Shown one piece after another: positions 1 through 5,403 of a stretch of 5,553 nt of DNA. The notes under the pieces were generated by a model. It had not been told where the DNA came from and did no database searches. It was given only the letters and a program-made list of their open reading frames with translations. The first letter of the stretch is position 1, and the number at the start of each line of letters is the position of its first letter. This DNA comes from Deltaproteobacteria bacterium (GTDB lineage: Bacteria > Desulfobacterota > Dissulfuribacteria > Dissulfuribacterales > S140-46), in the NCBI GenBank assembly GCA_015491585.1, contig WFVQ01000055.1, positions 1 to 5,553 on the forward strand, written 5' to 3'. Position numbers and translations under genes: made by a program.

Positions 1-3000
1 CCAACGTCCACTACTTCGAGACTCAGCGGGGGACCTACACCGTGATCATCGGACAGAATCGGCCTCTGGTCGAGGGCGACAAGTCTTGGCATTTGGAGGT
101 GCGGTCAGGCGAGGTCTACTGGCTCAGTGCCAACAACGACGCATTTCCGCTGACTACCGAGGACGTATCCGAAGGAGAGCTGGGCGGTTGGCTTGACATA
201 AAGAAGCGTATCGCACCCCGGGATCTCACCAAGCTTATCAGCTCCATTGCCAACGCAACTAGCGGCAAGGCCATAAAGGGTTCCACTATATGGGACAGCG
301 CCGCCATCCCCCACTCCACGGCCCAATCCGGTTCCACCCGCTGGGATGCCATAGATGGCGTTACCGTGACCGGCGACTTCTCAATAGATTGGTCTGGCAC
401 CGACCAGAACGGCAACGCAGTGACCGGAACCTTCAACTACACGGCCGGGCCGCCTGAGAGCAATGCCACCGTGGCCGATTTCCTCGCCTCCATAGAGAAC
501 GCATTTTACACTGCCAGTGGCAGGACCGACGGGGTTCAGGTGGTCAAGGCATACATCAACGATGAGGGAAGGCTCGTTATAGAAGACTTGGAACCCGGCG
601 ACTTCCCCATCTCGTTCCAGATAGATTCGATATCCGGCGGCATAACGGGCCTCGATCTGGGAAAGTTCGACGGTTCCTACCCTCCTAACTATCTTGAGGA
701 GCTCAACCGCATAGCCAGGGAATTCATCAAAGAGGTGAACAGGCAGCACAGCCAGGGTATCGGCTTGAAGCCCCTGTCGGAGACCACGGGTGTTTATACC
801 GCCATCAATACCGACGAGCCCATAGGGGCCAAGTCGTCGGGTCTCGAGTTCGCGGGAGACGTCGAGGACGGTGCATTCGAGATATGGTTATACGACGAAA
901 ACGGTAACGTCATAGATGCCAATCCCGTGACTCCTGAGGTCAACGAACCCGTGACCATCAGTGTATTGGCCAAGTCCACCAGCATGGAGGATCTCCAGCA
1001 GGCAATAGACGCCATAGACGGTCTGACCGCAAGGATAATAAACGAAAGGCTGGTCATCCAGGCGGATGGGCAGCTCAATGGCACTACGCCGGTGGCGGGT
1101 TTTGCCTTTGGCAAGGACACCTCTGGCGCCCTCATGGCACTGGGTCTCAATAGTTTTTTCAAGGGGAGCGGCGCATCTGACATGGAGATCAACGGAGTGC
1201 TGCAAAACGACCTGGAATTGATAGCCGCGGCCCAGGTCGAGCCCAGGGGAAGCGACAAGACCAGCAGCGGAATTCCTGTGGCCGATGAGGAGCGTCCGTT
1301 GGGGCTCCCCTTTTTCCAAGGGAAGTTCTACATATGGATATACGACGAAGACGGGATGATAGTGGATCAGGATCCAGATACCGTAGGCAGTGATCCAGTC
1401 GAGATCCAGGTCGATCCCAATTATACCACGGTGAACGATATCGTTGACGCCATCAATGATATCGACGGCCTTCATGCCCAGGTGGTGGGCGGGAAACTGC
1501 GGGTAGAGGTCCTGAACGAGAAGTGGCAGGGCGTGGCCTTTGGAGGGGACTCTTCCGGAGCCCTGCGCTATTTGGGGATAGATCCTGGCCAGTTCATCAG
1601 CCATGCATCCAGCGCTTTTGTGAGTTACAATAGCGTGGATGACCCCACTGTGGCGCTCGCATCTGCTGCGTCTGGGCTGGACGGATGGGGCTATCTGCGG
1701 ACCGGCTTCAGCTTCACGGTCAACTCCTATGACTCGGACAACAATCTTACCAACACGGCAACCATAACGCTGAACGCCGGTGATAGCCTCACCGATCTCG
1801 CCAACAATCTCAACGCCCTCTCTTTCGTCAACGCATCAGTGGCCGGTAACCGCCTTGTCATACAGGCGGCCAATCCAGGAGAAGTGTTGAGCTTCGATGA
1901 CGATCAGGCCAATGTGTTGGGGGTGTTGGGAATCACAAAGGATGACAGCATGTGGGCCTCATATGGAGTCGAGAGCAGGCAGTCTGTGACCGATCCCACC
2001 GTCCCGCTGGGCTCTGCCCTGTCAGGGCTTGAGGGCTATGGCTTCCTTGAGTCTGGCAGTTTCAGTGTTGCGGTGTTTGATGACGGCGGGATGAATCTCT
2101 CTACTACGGAGATAACATTCGATCCAATCACCGATTCTCTTGAGGATATACGCAACGCCATCGATGCAATATCTGGCATCAACGCATCCATAACCACCAA
2201 TTCCATCGGGGGGGTCCTATATTACCGGCTTGCGATAACGCCAGTGGAGCCAAACAACACCGTGGTCTTTACCGCAGATTCAACAGAGGTCATAGATCAG
2301 CTTGGCTTAGGCAAGATATCGGCCGATGTGAGGGGAGCCTACAAGGTGGACAGGGCCGATACTCCATTCGTCAATTTTGAGAACCAGGTCCAGGACGGCA
2401 GCTTCAACGTCTATATGTACGACGAGGATGGCTACCTCCTGGCCGGAGAACTTACAGGATCAAAGGCGAACACCACAGGCGGTGCGCCCATAACAGCAGC
2501 CACCCAGTGGCAGAACATAGACGGTGTCTCCATCACCGGTAACTTCGATATCCGGTTTTCCGGAAAGGACTATCAGGGCAATCTGATCACCGGGACCTAT
2601 ACAGGCACTGGTACCGATACGGTTCAGGATCTCCTGAACGCTATAGAGGCGGCGTTTCCTGCAAATCCGTCTCCGCCTCCGGCCACGTCTGTATCGGCTA
2701 CAGTCGATGCCAACGGCCGGATAGTGGTCACCAGCAATGTCAGCGGAGAGTCCATCGCATTCAGGGTCGATGAAGTCCGTCCCACCGATCCAGCGGCAGG
2801 CGATGCCATATCCGGCCTCTCCTTCGGCGAATTCACAGGGGCATATTCCATAGAGGTGGAGCCCTATTACGACGGCCTCAAGGACATAGCGCTCAGGGTG
2901 GACGCCCTGCCGGATCTGAAAGCATGGGTCCAGGACGGGCGTATGGAGGTCCAGGTCGAGGGGCGGGCGGCCAGGTTCGTCCTTGCAGACGACACCTCGG

Positions 3001-3371
3001 GTGTTTTGGATGCAGTCGACTTGTTTACGCCTAAAGGCGGCTTGCATGCGCCGGCGAACAACCTGAACGCCCTGGCCATGCGCGATGTGAGCAGGTTGTC
3101 CATCGAGGATCTGGACGACTCGACGCTTACCGAGGCATATACCAGTCTGGTGGGGACGGTGGGTATCGACTCCAGATCGGTGCAGCTCGATTACGACTTC
3201 AGCCGCGCGCTGGTTACTGAGATGGAGGCCCGGCGTGATTCGGTCTCTGGCGTGAGCTTGGATGAGGAGATGGCTAATCTCATCAAGTTTCAGCACTCCT
3301 ATGCCGCGGCCGCGAAGTTGATGAAGGTGGCAGACGAACTGTTCGTCACACTACTGCAGACCAAACAGTAG
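1..3371 (+). CDS. flgK: Flagellar hook-filament junction protein FlgK (HAP1), 5'-truncated, greatly enlarged
   Basis: FlgK forms the first junction ring between hook and filament and is exported by the flagellar type III system. The frame is open from base 3 with no stop and reads in FlgK style before the first possible start (GTG at 42), so the gene begins upstream; 1122 residues are visible (residue number = codon start/3). Family landmarks in order are GELGGWLDIKKR (about 55-66), YLEELNRIAREF...EVNRQHSQG (about 228-251), a LGLNSFF...DMEINGVLQNDLELIAAA stretch (about 380-408), NNLNALAMRD (about 1019-1028) and the C-terminal heptad-like SVSGVSLDEEMANLIKFQHSYAAAAKLM helix. No cysteine is seen, as is usual for axial flagellar proteins. 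Most FlgK proteins have about 450-700 residues; the excess here is repeat modules R1-R5 and B1-B2, listed separately. The gene ends with TAG 18 nt before flgL. Identity is firm; the function of the extra domains is unknown, with a surface-exposed position on the junction inferred. Confidence 0.93.
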   Translation, partial: NVHYFETQRGTYTVIIGQNRPLVEGDKSWHLEVRSGEVYWLSANNDAFPLTTEDVSEGELGGWLDIKKRIAPRDLTKLISSIANATSGKAIKGSTIWDSAAIPHSTAQSGSTRWDAIDGVTVTGDFSIDWSGTDQNGNAVTGTFNYTAGPPESNATVADFLASIENAFYTASGRTDGVQVVKAYINDEGRLVIEDLEPGDFPISFQIDSISGGITGLDLGKFDGSYPPNYLEELNRIAREFIKEVNRQHSQGIGLKPLSETTGVYTAINTDEPIGAKSSGLEFAGDVEDGAFEIWLYDENGNVIDANPVTPEVNEPVTISVLAKSTSMEDLQQAIDAIDGLTARIINERLVIQADGQLNGTTPVAGFAFGKDTSGALMALGLNSFFKGSGASDMEINGVLQNDLELIAAAQVEPRGSDKTSSGIPVADEERPLGLPFFQGKFYIWIYDEDGMIVDQDPDTVGSDPVEIQVDPNYTTVNDIVDAINDIDGLHAQVVGGKLRVEVLNEKWQGVAFGGDSSGALRYLGIDPGQFISHASSAFVSYNSVDDPTVALASAASGLDGWGYLRTGFSFTVNSYDSDNNLTNTATITLNAGDSLTDLANNLNALSFVNASVAGNRLVIQAANPGEVLSFDDDQANVLGVLGITKDDSMWASYGVESRQSVTDPTVPLGSALSGLEGYGFLESGSFSVAVFDDGGMNLSTTEITFDPITDSLEDIRNAIDAISGINASITTNSIGGVLYYRLAITPVEPNNTVVFTADSTEVIDQLGLGKISADVRGAYKVDRADTPFVNFENQVQDGSFNVYMYDEDGYLLAGELTGSKANTTGGAPITAATQWQNIDGVSITGNFDIRFSGKDYQGNLITGTYTGTGTDTVQDLLNAIEAAFPANPSPPPATSVSATVDANGRIVVTSNVSGESIAFRVDEVRPTDPAAGDAISGLSFGEFTGAYSIEVEPYYDGLKDIALRVDALPDLKAWVQDGRMEVQVEGRAARFVLADDTSGVLDAVDLFTPKGGLHAPANNLNALAMRDVSRLSIEDLDDSTLTEAYTSLVGTVGIDSRSVQLDYDFSRALVTEMEARRDSVSGVSLDEEMANLIKFQHSYAAAAKLMKVADELFVTLLQTKQ
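342..680 (+). repeat. FlgK internal module B, copy 1 (113 codons)
   Basis: This segment of FlgK starts at W(D/Q)xIDGV and shares with copy 2 (2508-2846) the order IDGV-TG-F-I-SG-D-GN-TGT, then a TV.D.L..IE.AF helix, a short strand pair ending (E/N)GR(L/I)V, and GL.(L/F)G.F.G.Y at the end. Both copies are 113 codons by these boundaries. It sits inside the conserved FlgK core: the helix beginning LDIKKRIAP is on its left, and YLEELNRIAREF, which normally follows almost directly, is on its right. The composition (Gly, Thr, Asp, aromatic alternation) suggests a beta-sandwich; no known domain name is assigned. Confidence 0.8.
861..1160 (+). repeat. FlgK internal repeat R1 (canonical-position copy)
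   Basis: About 100 codons with the pattern DGxFxIWxYDExG, a strand region, LQQAIDAIDGL.A.I...RLVIQA, then DTSGAL.ALGLNSFF. It leads straight into the usual FlgK segment DMEINGVLQNDLELIAAA, so this copy appears to be the ordinary FlgK middle domain from which R2-R5 could have been copied. Alternating strand, helix and strand segments are apparent. Confidence 0.75.
1311..1595 (+). repeat. FlgK internal repeat R2
   Basis: About 95 codons following the R1 pattern: GKFYIWIYDEDG, then VNDIVDAINDIDGLHAQV, GGKLRVEV, and DSSGALRYLGID. It begins after the IAAA segment that in ordinary FlgK is followed almost directly by the NALA region, and so marks the left edge of the large C-terminal insertion. Its DNA around the IWIYDEDG codons is clearly similar to that of R1, while the rest has diverged. 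Confidence 0.75.
1623..1955 (+). repeat. FlgK internal repeat R3 with its leading linker
   Basis: About 111 codons. The linker SVDDPTVALASAASGLDGWG precedes FSFTVNSYDSDN, SLTDLANNLNALSFVNASV, NRLVIQAANPG and VLGVLGI. Linker and body match R4 (1959-2321) more closely than the other copies, so R3 and R4 look like a tandem duplication of a longer unit. Confidence 0.75.
1959..2321 (+). repeat. FlgK internal repeat R4 with its leading linker
   Basis: About 121 codons: linker SVTDPTVPLGSALSGLEGYG, then GSFSVAVFDDGG, SLEDIRNAIDAISGINASI, a longer YYRLAITP strand and VIDQLGLGKIS. It pairs with R3 through the shared DPTVxLxSAxSGLxGxG linker. It contains a run of seven G at 2208-2214. Confidence 0.75.
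2388..3026 (+). repeat. FlgK internal repeat R5, split by module B copy 2
   Basis: The left part reads VQDGSFNVYMYDEDGYL. The right part resumes after base 2846 as YSIEVEPYYDGLKDIALRVDALPDLKAWV, QDGRMEVQV and DDTSGVLDAVDLF. Joined, the two parts give the same strand-helix-strand-DTSG order as R1. The 113-codon module B copy 2 lies between the first hairpin and the rest of the repeat, a domain-in-domain arrangement. Confidence 0.7.
2508..2846 (+). repeat. FlgK internal module B, copy 2, nested in R5
   Basis: Starts WQNIDGVSITGNF, continues SGKDYQGNLITGTY, TVQDLLNAIEAAF, a Pro-rich loop, NGRIVVTSN, SIAFRVDEV, and ends GLSFGEFTGAY. It aligns along its length with copy 1 (342-680). The Pro-rich loop and a PTDPAAGD loop differ in length from copy 1, but the total is again 113 codons. 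The nucleotide sequences have diverged well beyond the conserved codons, so the duplication is not recent. Confidence 0.8.
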
Positions 3372-3375
3372 TGAA

Positions 3376-3382
3376 AAGGAGG
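3376..3382 (+). promoter_or_regulatory. Ribosome binding site of flgL
   Basis: AAGGAGG lies 7 nt before ATG 3390 and is near-perfect. It selects the MRIT start over the second in-frame ATG at 3402. Confidence 0.85.
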
Positions 3383-3389
3383 CCTGGTT

Positions 3390-4286
3390 ATGCGCATCAC
3401 CATGAAGACTATATATGACCAGATAAATACTGATCTGAACCGTTTGACCACCAATCTCGCAAAGACCAATGCCTCTATCTCGTCGGGCAAGATCTACCAC
3501 TCGCCTTCCGATGCCCCCATAGCCTTGACACGTGCCCTTGGCCTACGCTCCTCCATCAAGGAGACGGACCAGTACCAGGACAACATCAGGTACGGTCAGG
3601 GGTGGGTGGCTGCCACTGAGAATGCCATAGACCAGGTGCAGGATAGGTTGCTGAGGGCCAAGACCCTGGCCATACAGGGGGCCAACGACAGCCAGAATGC
3701 TGACAGCAGGGAAGCCATCGCCAAAGAGGTCAAGCGCCTTCTGGAAGACGTGGTTGCCCTCGGCAATACCCAGCTTGGAGGGCGGTATGTGCTGGCGGGT
3801 TCCAGGACCAAGGGATACGGTCCCGGTGAAGCGCCCTTCGTCCTCAATCAGGACAACACAGTAACCTACAACGGTAACAGGGAAGACATAAGCCTGACCG
3901 TTGCAGGGGGAGTGAAGCAGAAGATAAACCTGGACGGCCATACAGCCCTGGTAAAGAGCGGGGTTTTTTCCGCCCTGAAGGATCTCTATGACAGTCTTAT
4001 GTCAAATTCCCAGCCCGACATAGAGGTAGCCATAGCGGAAGTGGATAAGAGCCTGGAGTATGTGGGGCAGCAGCTCTCGGAGCTGGGAGCGCAGGCTAAT
4101 TCCCTGGACAACAAGCGCGACATGGCAGAGAGCCTCAGCTTTGTCAATACAGAACGGCTTTCGGACACCGAGGATACCGACATTGTGGAGGCCATCGCCG
4201 ATCTCAAGACTTATGAGACGAGTTACCAGGCGGCCCTTGCCGCGGCCTCAAAAGTGATGCAGCAAAGCCTGGTGGATTATATATAG
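3390..4286 (+). CDS. flgL: Flagellar hook-filament junction protein FlgL (HAP3)
   Basis: FlgL forms the second junction ring, directly below the flagellin filament, and is secreted through the flagellar export channel. The 298 residues are the usual size. The N-terminal flagellin-like region (about 1-140) has the MRIT...YDQINTDLNRL start, ISSGKIYHSPSDAP at 30-43, an amphipathic helix set and GGRYVLAGSRT near 130. A small central beta region (about 140-190) contains TVTYNGN. The C-terminal flagellin-like helices (about 220-298) include LGAQANSLD and the DIVEAIADLKTYETSYQAALAAASKVMQQSLVDYI-type end, typical of FlgL and flagellins. It lies between flgK and csrA. Flagellin itself is an alternative, but the length, the position after flgK and the short middle domain favour FlgL. 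Nothing looks broken. Confidence 0.93.
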   Translation: MRITMKTIYDQINTDLNRLTTNLAKTNASISSGKIYHSPSDAPIALTRALGLRSSIKETDQYQDNIRYGQGWVAATENAIDQVQDRLLRAKTLAIQGANDSQNADSREAIAKEVKRLLEDVVALGNTQLGGRYVLAGSRTKGYGPGEAPFVLNQDNTVTYNGNREDISLTVAGGVKQKINLDGHTALVKSGVFSALKDLYDSLMSNSQPDIEVAIAEVDKSLEYVGQQLSELGAQANSLDNKRDMAESLSFVNTERLSDTEDTDIVEAIADLKTYETSYQAALAAASKVMQQSLVDYI

Positions 4287-4294
4287 CCACAACC

Positions 4295-4325
4295 GGCAAT
4301 AGAAGGTATAGGTTTGCCAAGGAGG
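4295..4325 (+). promoter_or_regulatory. csrA leader: short inverted repeat abutting a strong ribosome binding site
   Basis: The 46-nt flgL-csrA gap holds GGCAA (4295-4299) and TTGCC (4314-4318), which could form a 5-bp hairpin with a 14-nt loop ending exactly where AAGGAGG (4319-4325) begins. The Shine-Dalgarno is 7 nt from ATG 4333. The CAAGGAGG context contains the GGA core that CsrA proteins recognise, so autoregulation is possible. The ribosome site is firm; the hairpin and CsrA site are inferences. Confidence 0.5.
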
Positions 4326-4332
4326 GTGAACC

Positions 4333-4554
4333 ATGTTGATTTTGACCAGGAAGGTCGGGCAGAAGTTGAGGATCGGAGACGACATCGAGGTGAGCATTCT
4401 CGATGTCAAGGGAAAGCAGGTGAGAGTGGGGATCGTTGCTCCCAAGGGAGTGCCGATCTTCAGAGAAGAGGTCTTGGAGAGGATAGAGGAAGAAAATGTA
4501 CGAGCCACACAGCACATTCCTGACGCAAACGAACTCGACAAACTTTCGTGGTGA
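4333..4554 (+). CDS. csrA: Carbon storage/translational regulator CsrA
   Basis: A small homodimeric RNA-binding protein that represses or alters translation by binding GGA motifs in mRNA leaders; in flagellated bacteria with FliW its main target is often flagellin mRNA. The 73 residues begin with the hallmark MLILTRKVGQ. L4 and R44 (in PIFREE), the main RNA-contact positions of E. coli CsrA, are conserved, as are the G..V.VGI.AP core strands. The tail beyond about residue 50 is longer than in E. coli CsrA (61 aa) and close in length to B. subtilis CsrA (74 aa). It keeps N55 in an EEN.RA context, a residue implicated in FliW binding in B. subtilis. This supports a FliW-controlled CsrA, encoded directly upstream of fliW. 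Confidence 0.96.
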   Translation: MLILTRKVGQKLRIGDDIEVSILDVKGKQVRVGIVAPKGVPIFREEVLERIEEENVRATQHIPDANELDKLSW

Positions 4555-4567
4555 GGCGGGAAAGGTT

Positions 4568-5017
4568 ATGGAGATCGAGACCACGCGGTTCGGCAAGGTG
4601 ACCATCGATACTGACAAGGTGATAACCCTTACCAAGGGTATTCTGGGGTTTCCTGACAGCCTGCGGTATGTCCTCATCCCGCACAAGCCAGATTCACCTT
4701 TTTTCTGGCTCCAGTCCGTGGACCGGCCCGACCTGGCCTTCGTTGTGATAGAACCGGGTCAATTTTTCCAAGACTATGTGTTCGACATAGACGACGAGAC
4801 CCAGGCCCAGTTGCAGCTCTCTGACGCATCGGATGTCACGGTTCTCGTGATAGTTACATTTGCGCGCGGCACCGGGGAGATCACGGCGAACCTACTGGGC
4901 CCAGTGGTGATTAATACATCTAAGCGGATAGGGTGCCAGATGGTGTTGGACCCCAACAGGTATCCAGTGCGCTACCCACTATCTGCAGAGCTCAGACGTG
5001 CCCAGGAAGGAAAATAA
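4568..5017 (+). CDS. fliW: Flagellar assembly factor FliW, CsrA antagonist
   Basis: FliW binds CsrA allosterically and relieves translational repression; when flagellin accumulates it binds FliW instead, closing a homeostatic loop. From ATG 4568 the protein has 149 residues, the usual family size. Signatures are GILGFPD (24-30), SPFFWLQSVDRPDLAFVV (43-60) and NLLGPVVIN...RIGCQMVL (108-127). A longer in-frame start at 4496 would overlap csrA by 59 nt and adds no family sequence, so it is not used. The start lies 13 nt after the csrA stop. Its ribosome site is unusual: GAGG at 4553-4556 overlaps the csrA stop and is far (11 nt) from the ATG, while AAAGG at 4561-4565 is too close. This suggests translational coupling to csrA. 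The stop codon lies 2 nt from the 3' end of the convergent tRNA-Sec gene. Confidence 0.93.
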   Translation: MEIETTRFGKVTIDTDKVITLTKGILGFPDSLRYVLIPHKPDSPFFWLQSVDRPDLAFVVIEPGQFFQDYVFDIDDETQAQLQLSDASDVTVLVIVTFARGTGEITANLLGPVVINTSKRIGCQMVLDPNRYPVRYPLSAELRRAQEGK

Positions 5018-5019
5018 AA

Positions 5020-5117
5020 TGGCGGAAGCGCATGGGAATCGAACCCACCCACGGGGCTCCTCACCCCGTGCACCGGATTTGAAGTCCGGGAGGGCCACCA
5101 GCGCCCTTTCCGCTTCC
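5020..5117 (-). tRNA. selC: Selenocysteine tRNA (UCA anticodon)
   Basis: Carries selenocysteine to in-frame UGA codons, after charging with serine and conversion by SelA or an equivalent pathway. Read on the minus strand, 98 nt including an encoded CCA. The acceptor GGAAGCG (5117-5111) pairs with CGCTTCC (5030-5024), followed by discriminator G and CCA (5022-5020). The D arm is AGGGC/GCCCT (5107-5103 / 5095-5091) with a CTGGTG-containing loop. The anticodon arm CCGGA-CTTCAAA-TCCGG (5089-5073) has TCA at 5082-5080. The long variable arm CACGGGG/CCCCGTG (5070-5064 / 5056-5050) is a 7-bp stem, and the T arm is GTGGG-TTCGATT-CCCAT (5048-5032). The anticodon loop, long variable arm and GGAAG start match bacterial tRNA-Sec. 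The eighth acceptor pair normally present in bacteria would be G (5110) opposite G (5031), a mismatch. A suppressor serine tRNA is the alternative but fits less well. Confidence 0.93.
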
Positions 5118-5127
5118 GCACGGCTGA

Positions 5128-5156
5128 AATATAACCCTGCTAAAGAAAGGGGGCAA
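5128..5156 (-). promoter_or_regulatory. Probable selC promoter
   Basis: On the minus strand TTGCCC (5156-5151) and TATATT (5133-5128) are separated by 17 bp. They match 4/6 and 5/6 of the sigma70 consensus. Transcription would start near 5121, only a few nucleotides before the tRNA 5' end at 5117. Position and spacing support the call; the -35 match is modest. Confidence 0.5.
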
Positions 5157-5159
5157 GGG

Positions 5160-5183
5160 AAGGGGGCCTCATGCCCCCTTTTT
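5160..5183 (+). terminator. Rho-independent terminator of the flagellar operon
   Basis: AAGGGGGC (5160-5167), loop CTCAT (5168-5172) and GCCCCCTT (5173-5180) form an 8-bp stem followed by T to 5183. It is oriented for + strand transcripts, so for fliW, and lies beyond the antisense selC gene. On the minus strand no comparable T run follows the stem. Confidence 0.8.
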
Positions 5184-5403
5184 GATGGCCTCCAAGGCTC
5201 CGACAGAGTCGTTGTTTCCCGTGTTTGATGAGATATAGCCAATTACATGGGATAAGGGAGCCTCATCGCTACATATCAGCCATATAAGGAGGCTCCACGG
5301 CTTAGGGTCCCTGCCTTCCCTCCCCCGGGACCAAAGAGCCGGCATTTTGATACTCAGGCTGGAAGCACCAACACTGACTATACCTGAATAACCCCTGAAC
5401 TGC
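5184..5403. other. Non-coding interval with nested inverted repeats
   Basis: No credible gene is seen here. Reading frames across it are short and lack recognisable protein sequence or a ribosome site. GGAGCCTC (5257-5264) and GAGGCTCC (5289-5296) form a perfect 8-bp inverted repeat with a 24-nt loop. Further right, CGGCT (5298-5302) with AGCCG (5337-5341) encloses GGTCCC (5306-5311) with GGGACC (5327-5332). GGCTC at 5291-5295 could instead pair with GAGCC at 5336-5340. GGCTCC also occurs at 5196-5201. None is followed by a T run, so these are not simple terminators. Operator sites or a small structured RNA are possible; nothing identifies either. Confidence 0.5.

Noticed and set aside
42..44. 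GTG as the start of flgK
   Set aside because: The frame is open to the window edge, and the upstream codons (from base 3) continue FlgK-like sequence with no ribosome site before 42, so the gene simply starts outside the window.
888..1604. Long minus-strand open frame (238 codons) opposite flgK
   Set aside because: No recognisable protein sequence, no ribosome site, and it mirrors a well-supported flgK reading frame.
2460..3296. Long minus-strand open frame (278 codons) opposite flgK
   Set aside because: Arg/His/Gly-rich composition typical of the antisense of a GC-rich gene; no family signature and it overlaps clear FlgK modules.
4496..4567. N-terminal extension of FliW from ATG 4496
   Set aside because: It would overlap csrA by 59 nt, the added residues match no FliW sequence, and the ATG at 4568 gives the standard family N-terminus and length.
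4998..5228. Small + strand open frame over the selC region
   Set aside because: It is the antisense of the tRNA plus the terminator and has no protein features.
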